Part shown: positions 5,723 through 8,970 of the stretch, piece by piece | Layout of the letters: each line of letters starts with the position of its first letter | Position numbering within the stretch: position 1 is the first letter of the stretch | Assembly: GCA_904502285.1 (NCBI GenBank) | Contig: CAJGEC010000039.1 | Span: 1 to 8,970 of the forward strand | Length of the DNA: 8,970 bases | Origin: an uncultured Alistipes sp. | GTDB taxonomy: Bacteria > Bacteroidota > Bacteroidia > Bacteroidales > Rikenellaceae | Direction of reading: 5' to 3' | Position numbers and translations under genes: made by a program | The notes under the pieces: generated by a model | Databases searched by the model: none | What the model was told of the DNA's origin: nothing | What the model saw: the letters and a program-made list of their open reading frames with translations, nothing else

Positions 5723-8346
5723 TATGCCAAGGCGGCGATTTGCTCCTTCAATGCTGCAATCTTTGCCTCGGCATCGCTCTGCTTAGCGCGCTCGTTAGCC
5801 ACAACCTTCTCAGGGGCTGAAGAGACGAAACGCTCGTTAGAGAGCTTCTTCATTACCGACGCAAGGAAGCCCTCGTAGTACTCCAAGTCGGCAGTGAGGC
5901 GCTTCAACTCGGCCTCGCGGTCGATCTTGCCCTCCATAGGCACGAAGTACTGGGTGGTCTTGACGATGAAGCCCGCAGCGGTGGCATCCTTCTCCTCTAC
6001 CTTGTTGATAGCCTTGAGGTTACACATCTTGGCGATGACAGCCTCATACTCCTCAGGGTAGTTCTCGTCGGCGATATAGTTGAGCATAAGGGCCTCCTTC
6101 TGAGCGATATTCTTCTCGCGGCGCACATTACGGATGGCGGTGATTATCTCCTCCACCAAGCCGAAGCGAGCAAGGATGGTGGCATTGGCCTCGCGCTCAG
6201 CCTTAGGCATAGGGGCAACGACGATAGACTTCACGTCGCCCTCCTGGCGCAAATCCTGCCATATCTCCTCGGTGACGAATGGCATAAATGGGTGCAACAG
6301 GCGCATAAGCATATCGAAGTAGTGCTTTGTGCGGCTGAGGGTTACGCTGTCGATAGGGGCCTGGTAGGCTGGCTTAGCCATCTCAAGGTACGAGCCACTG
6401 AAGTCGTCCCAGAAGAGGCGGTACAACTCGGTGAAGGCCTCCGAGATGCGGTACTGCTCCATATTGTGGTCGATGCGAGCGATGCGGTCGAGCATAACCT
6501 CGTCGAACCACTCGATAGCCTGCTTCGAGGCCTCAGGCTGTGGGATAGTGCTATCCTCGGCCCACATATTGATAAGGCGGTAGGCGTTCCAAATCTTGTT
6601 GCAGAAGTTACGGCCCTGCTCGCAGAGGGCCTCATCGAACATAACGTCGTTACCTGCCGAAGCCGACATAAGCATCGCAATACGCATACCGTCAGCACCA
6701 TACTTAGCGATGAGGTCGAGTGGGTCGGGTGAGTTACCCAACTGCTTCGACATCTTACGGCCCAACTTGTCGCGCACGATACCTGTGAAGTAGACATTCG
6801 AGAAAGGCTTCTCGTTGCGCCACTCGTAGCCCGCCATAATCATACGTGCAATCCAGAAGAAGATGATATCTGGACCAGTGACGAGGTCGTTGGTAGGGTA
6901 GTAGTAGTTGATCTCCTCGTTGTCGGGGTTGTTGATGCCGTCGAAGACAGAGATAGGCCACAACCACGATGAGAACCAGGTGTCGAGGACATCCTCATCC
7001 TGGCGCAAGTCGGCCATAGTGAGCGACGCATCCCTCTCCTGAGCCAAGCGCAAAGCCTCCTCGATGGTCTCGGCAACGACATAGCCACCCTTAGGGAGGT
7101 AGTAGGCAGGGATACGGTGGCCCCACCACAACTGGCGCGAGATACACCAATCCTTGATGTTCTCCATCCAGTGACGATAGGTGTTCTTATACTTGGCTGG
7201 CACGAACTTGATGACATCCTCCAAGACGGCTGCGGTCGCTGGCTTTGCCAACTCCTCCATAGAGAGGAACCACTGCATCGACAACTTAGGCTCGATGGCA
7301 ACTCCCGTACGCTCCGAGTAGCCCACATTGTTGGTGTAAGGCTCTACCCTCTCCAAGAGGTTGGCAGCGGCCAAGTCGCCCTCGATAACACGGCGACACT
7401 CGAAACGCTCCATACCTACGTAGAGGCCCACCTTGTCGTTGATGGTGCCGTTGTCGTTGAAGATGTCGATGGTCTCCAAGCCATACTTCTCGCCAAGCAT
7501 ATAGTCGTTTACGTCGTGCGCAGGGGTCACCTTCAACGCACCAGTACCGAACTCAAGGTCTACGTACTCGTCGCGGATGACAGGGATTGAGCGACCCACC
7601 AAAGGCACGATGACACGTGCATCCTTAGCGAGGTGCTTGTAGCGCTCGTCGTTGGGGTTTACGCAGAGTGCAGTATCGCCGAGAATAGTCTCTGGGCGTG
7701 TAGTAGCCACCACGATATACTCCTCCGAGCCCTCGATCTTGTAGCGCAAGTAGTACAACTTGCCGTTCGACTCCTTGTAGATTACCTCCTCGTCCGAGAG
7801 GGCTGTCTGAGCCGAAGGGTCCCAGTTCACCATACGCACACCACGGTAGATGCGGCCCTTGCGGTAGAGGTCCACGAAGACCTTCAACACGCTCTCCGAG
7901 CGCTCCTTATCCATAGTGAAGCAGGTACGCTCCCAGTCGCACGAAGCACCCAACTTGCGCAACTGCTGAAGGATGATGCCACCGTGCTTCTCCTTCCACT
8001 CCCAGGCGTGAGCGAGGAACTCCTCGCGTGTGAGTGACGCCTTGTCGATACCCTCGGCCTTGAGTTTTGCTACTACCTTAGCCTCGGTAGCGATAGAGGC
8101 GTGGTCGGTACCAGGCACCCAGCAGGCGTTCTTGCCCTGCATACGTGCGCGACGAATCAAGACATCCTGCAAGGTGTTGTTGAGCATATGGCCCATATGC
8201 AACATACCTGTCACGTTTGGTGGTGGGATAACGATGGTGTATGGCTCGCGCTCATCAGGCTCCGAGTGGAAGAGATTCTCCTTAATCCAAAAGTCATACC
8301 ACTTTTGTTCAATCTGTTCTGGTGAATATTTGTCTGCTATCTGCAT
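5722..8346 (-). CDS. valS: Valyl-tRNA synthetase
   Basis: This class I synthetase charges tRNA-Val. The 874-aa product has the ValRS form of the HIGH region, PPPNVTGMLHMGHMLNN (41-57, HMGH at 50-53), and the editing-domain signature TTRPETILGDTA (215-226). It also has CISRQLWWGHRIPAYY (401-416), DTWFSSWLWP (455-464), and the catalytic loop GRKMSKQLGNSPDP (529-542). The anticodon-binding helical domain spans roughly 600-760, and the C-terminal arm (about 803-874) is charged and heptad-like, as expected for the ValRS tRNA-contacting coiled coil. The fifth residue of KMSKS is Gln; the catalytic lysines remain. Length is normal and no frameshift is seen. The ATG has no Shine-Dalgarno sequence but an A-rich leader. 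It is the first gene of a tight operon with rnhA, the flavin reductase gene and the 191-aa gene. Confidence 0.98.
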   Translation of the reverse strand: MQIADKYSPEQIEQKWYDFWIKENLFHSEPDEREPYTIVIPPPNVTGMLHMGHMLNNTLQDVLIRRARMQGKNACWVPGTDHASIATEAKVVAKLKAEGIDKASLTREEFLAHAWEWKEKHGGIILQQLRKLGASCDWERTCFTMDKERSESVLKVFVDLYRKGRIYRGVRMVNWDPSAQTALSDEEVIYKESNGKLYYLRYKIEGSEEYIVVATTRPETILGDTALCVNPNDERYKHLAKDARVIVPLVGRSIPVIRDEYVDLEFGTGALKVTPAHDVNDYMLGEKYGLETIDIFNDNGTINDKVGLYVGMERFECRRVIEGDLAAANLLERVEPYTNNVGYSERTGVAIEPKLSMQWFLSMEELAKPATAAVLEDVIKFVPAKYKNTYRHWMENIKDWCISRQLWWGHRIPAYYLPKGGYVVAETIEEALRLAQERDASLTMADLRQDEDVLDTWFSSWLWPISVFDGINNPDNEEINYYYPTNDLVTGPDIIFFWIARMIMAGYEWRNEKPFSNVYFTGIVRDKLGRKMSKQLGNSPDPLDLIAKYGADGMRIAMLMSASAGNDVMFDEALCEQGRNFCNKIWNAYRLINMWAEDSTIPQPEASKQAIEWFDEVMLDRIARIDHNMEQYRISEAFTELYRLFWDDFSGSYLEMAKPAYQAPIDSVTLSRTKHYFDMLMRLLHPFMPFVTEEIWQDLRQEGDVKSIVVAPMPKAEREANATILARFGLVEEIITAIRNVRREKNIAQKEALMLNYIADENYPEEYEAVIAKMCNLKAINKVEEKDATAAGFIVKTTQYFVPMEGKIDREAELKRLTADLEYYEGFLASVMKKLSNERFVSSAPEKVVANERAKQSDAEAKIAALKEQIAALA

Positions 8347-8415
8347 AATTTATAGTGTGTTATATTGTTGTTTTTCGTTGTTTCGCTACTCGTTCGTCGC
8401 TCTCATATAGTATCG

Positions 8416-8437
8416 TATGTGCGCCTACGCGCGCATA
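8416..8437 (-). promoter_or_regulatory. Hairpin at the 5' end of the valS transcript
   Basis: Read on the + strand, TATGTGCGC (8416-8424) pairs with GCGCGCATA (8429-8437) around a 4-base loop, with one T-G wobble. On the minus-strand RNA the same pair is a C-A mismatch, leaving 4 bp + 4 bp. The hairpin starts at about the predicted valS start site. A 5'-end stem could stabilise the mRNA; no T-box or leader peptide is seen. Confidence 0.5.
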
Positions 8438-8443
8438 ATCGTA

Positions 8444-8474
8444 CAAAGATAGGCAAAAAAAGTCAATTTTCCAA
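8444..8474 (-). promoter_or_regulatory. Promoter of the valS operon
   Basis: On the minus strand TTG (8474-8472) is followed by a 20-base spacer and TATCTTTG (8451-8444). This matches both halves of the Bacteroidota housekeeping promoter (TTG, 19-21 bp, TAnnTTTG). The predicted start is near 8437, giving a leader of about 90 bases before the valS ATG. Confidence 0.75.
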
Positions 8475-8526
8475 GGACGATGGGTATTTTGAGGCTGTAC
8501 CGCGGAGCGAGGTAACGCCTTGCTTT

Positions 8527-8587
8527 GTCACATCGTGTCACACTTGTCACATACCCCACCCCCTGTGACATGTGACTTTGTGACAAG
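8527..8587. repeat. Three GTCACA plus three TGTGAC copies around a C-rich centre
   Basis: GTCACA occurs at 8527, 8537 and 8546. Its reverse complement TGTGAC occurs at 8564, 8571 and 8579. The C-rich segment 8552-8563 separates the two sets. The longest perfect pairing is CTTGTCACA (8543-8551) with TGTGACAAG (8579-8587), 9 bp; an alternative is TGTCACA (8545-8551) with TGTGACA (8564-8570). It can be a stem-loop with slipping partners or a cluster of protein sites. It lies 53 bases upstream of the valS -33 element. Confidence 0.75.
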
Positions 8588-8647
8588 ACCCAAGAGAGTA
8601 GATGGGTTGTAATGCTTTGGCCTTGCCTCCTGTGGTGTACGGCGATT

Positions 8648-8724
8648 AGGGAGTTTAGGGAGTTTAGGGAGTTTAGGGAGTTTAGAGAGTTTAGGGAGTT
8701 TAAAGAGTTTAGGGAGTTTAGAGA
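8648..8724 (+). repeat. 9-bp minisatellite, 8.5 units of AGGGAGTTT
   Basis: Units start every 9 bases from 8648. The first four are identical AGGGAGTTT; unit 5 is AGAGAGTTT, 6 AGGGAGTTT, 7 AAAGAGTTT, 8 AGGGAGTTT, then a partial unit AGAGA. Because the unit is a multiple of three it stays open in several frames, translating as repeated Arg-Glu-Phe on the + strand and Lys-Leu-Pro on the - strand; neither has a plausible gene start or context. Changes between units are purine-for-purine only, which suggests array slippage plus point drift. Confidence 0.9.
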
Positions 8725-8738
8725 ACATAGGGATATGT

Positions 8739-8764
8739 TAGCGCGAGTACCCCTCGAAGCGCTA
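8739..8764 (+). other. Hairpin between the two tandem arrays
   Basis: TAGCG (8739-8743) pairs with CGCTA (8760-8764) and CGAG (8744-8747) pairs with CTCG (8753-8756), with a 3-base bulge (AAG) and a 5-base loop (TACCC). The heptad array begins within its 3' arm. A hairpin plus pyrimidine heptads is also the arrangement at 349-415. No upstream gene is visible that it would terminate. Confidence 0.5.
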
Positions 8765-8832
8765 TTCTCTGTTCTCTATTCTCTTTGCTCTTTGCTCTGT
8801 ACTCTTTGCTCTTTACTCTGTTCTCTGTTCTG
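8763..8832 (+). repeat. Heptanucleotide array, 10 units of type TTTGCTC
   Basis: Ten units of 7 bases run without interruption: TATTCTC, TGTTCTC, TATTCTC, TTTGCTC, TTTGCTC, TGTACTC, TTTGCTC, TTTACTC, TGTTCTC, TGTTCTG. Base 5-7 (CTC) is nearly invariant while bases 2-4 vary. The unit and orientation match the array at 381-415. The + strand is pyrimidine-rich. The 7-base period breaks reading frames, so it does not code. Confidence 0.85.
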
Positions 8833-8847
8833 CAGAGCATCAAGCGA

Positions 8848-8897
8848 CATATAGACCAAATATTGATATATAAGTCTATATGCGTAAATATCAATAT
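8848..8897. repeat. Two interleaved perfect inverted repeats
   Basis: CATATAGAC (8848-8856) is the reverse complement of GTCTATATG (8874-8882), 9 bp. ATATTGATAT (8860-8869) is the reverse complement of ATATCAATAT (8888-8897), 10 bp. The arms lie in the order A, B, A', B', so both cannot form as nested hairpins; they would give a pseudoknot in RNA or alternative cruciforms or protein sites in DNA. The A/T-rich arms lower the significance of each alone. Confidence 0.65.
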
Positions 8898-8920
8898 CTG
8901 TGAGTCTCTACGAGCGTCAG

Positions 8921-8942
8921 TATCTACCCACACCAGTAGATA
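8921..8942. repeat. Small inverted repeat near the right edge
   Basis: TATCTAC (8921-8927) is the reverse complement of GTAGATA (8936-8942), separated by 8 bases. It could be a small hairpin or operator for a gene to the right of the window. A 7-bp repeat may arise by chance. Confidence 0.35.
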
Positions 8943-8970
8943 TCGACGAGTATCGCTGTGTGTATCTCTC

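Larger units (their letters stand above)
8475..8970. other. Repeat-rich intergenic region without a convincing gene
   Basis: About 500 bases upstream of the valS promoter carry no frame with protein-like character. The open frames across it either translate simple repeats or change frame use with no conserved motif. The region is instead filled by separate repeat structures, listed individually: 8527-8587, 8648-8724, 8739-8764, 8763-8832, 8848-8897 and 8921-8942. The pieces between them (8475-8526, 8588-8647) show nothing clear. The next gene must lie to the right of the window. Confidence 0.75.

Noticed and set aside
6742..6756. KMSKQ instead of KMSKS in ValRS as a sign of inactivity
   Set aside because: Both lysines of the loop are kept and all other synthetase signatures are intact; the last position varies naturally in class I enzymes.
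8527..8587. Classic CRP operator
   Set aside because: CRP sites read TGTGA, 6 bases, TCACA; here all TCACA copies precede the TGTGA copies, so no such pair with proper spacing exists.
8528..8728. Minus-strand open frame encoding repeated Lys-Leu-Pro
   Set aside because: Same artefact of the 9-bp array on the other strand, and it runs into the GTCACA cluster without any domain.
8648..8832. CRISPR array
   Set aside because: The repeats are 9 and 7 bp, directly tandem and without spacers; no cas gene is present.
8612..8854. Open frame encoding repeated Arg-Glu-Phe
   Set aside because: The frame is open only because the 9-bp repeat is a multiple of three; the flanks and the 7-bp array give meaningless low-complexity translation.
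8895..8970. Irregular TATC repeats near the right edge
   Set aside because: Spacing is uneven and the flanks differ, so they are not a clear array; only the inverted pair at 8921-8942 was kept.

Overview
The window looks like ordinary chromosomal DNA of a member of the Bacteroidota, most likely the order Bacteroidales. Three things point there: the upstream regions carry the Bacteroidota promoter form (TTG, about 20 bp, TAnnTTTG; best example before valS); the genes lack clear Shine-Dalgarno sequences and start after A/T-rich leaders; and the protein sequences have a Bacteroidales look. The assignment below order level is not supported by anything decisive. No tRNA, rRNA, CRISPR array, transposase, integrase or phage gene was seen.

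Layout from left to right. Positions 1-301 hold the 3' end of rplT (+), closed by a strong intrinsic terminator. A short heptanucleotide array and an opposing terminator separate it from a phospho-sugar mutase gene (474-2219, -). That gene diverges from dnaA (2575-3981, +). The 355 bp between them are very A/T-rich in their left half and carry one perfect DnaA box that overlaps the presumed dnaA promoter. The dnaA gene ends at a 14-bp perfect palindrome and a terminator, where it meets a four-gene operon on the minus strand. Read in the direction of transcription that operon is valS, rnhA, a flavin-reductase-family gene and an unrecognised 191-aa gene. The junctions are a 1-nt overlap, a 17-nt overlap and a 1-nt gap, so translation is probably coupled throughout. 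Its promoter is the best one in the window (8444-8474), and a hairpin begins at about the predicted transcript start.

The genes are housekeeping: ribosome (L20), central or envelope sugar-phosphate metabolism (mutase), replication initiation (DnaA), valine tRNA charging (ValRS), RNA-DNA hybrid removal (RNase HI) and a flavin-dependent redox enzyme. No new enzymatic or defence system is evident.

The unusual material is non-coding and lies mostly in 8475-8970. That stretch holds a three-plus-three array of GTCACA/TGTGAC repeats, an 8.5-copy 9-bp minisatellite with a canonical G-quadruplex pattern, a hairpin, a ten-copy 7-bp pyrimidine array, and two interleaved perfect inverted repeats. The same 7-bp array type also follows the rplT terminator about 8.4 kb away, in the same orientation and again directly after a hairpin. 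This suggests a dispersed intergenic repeat module.
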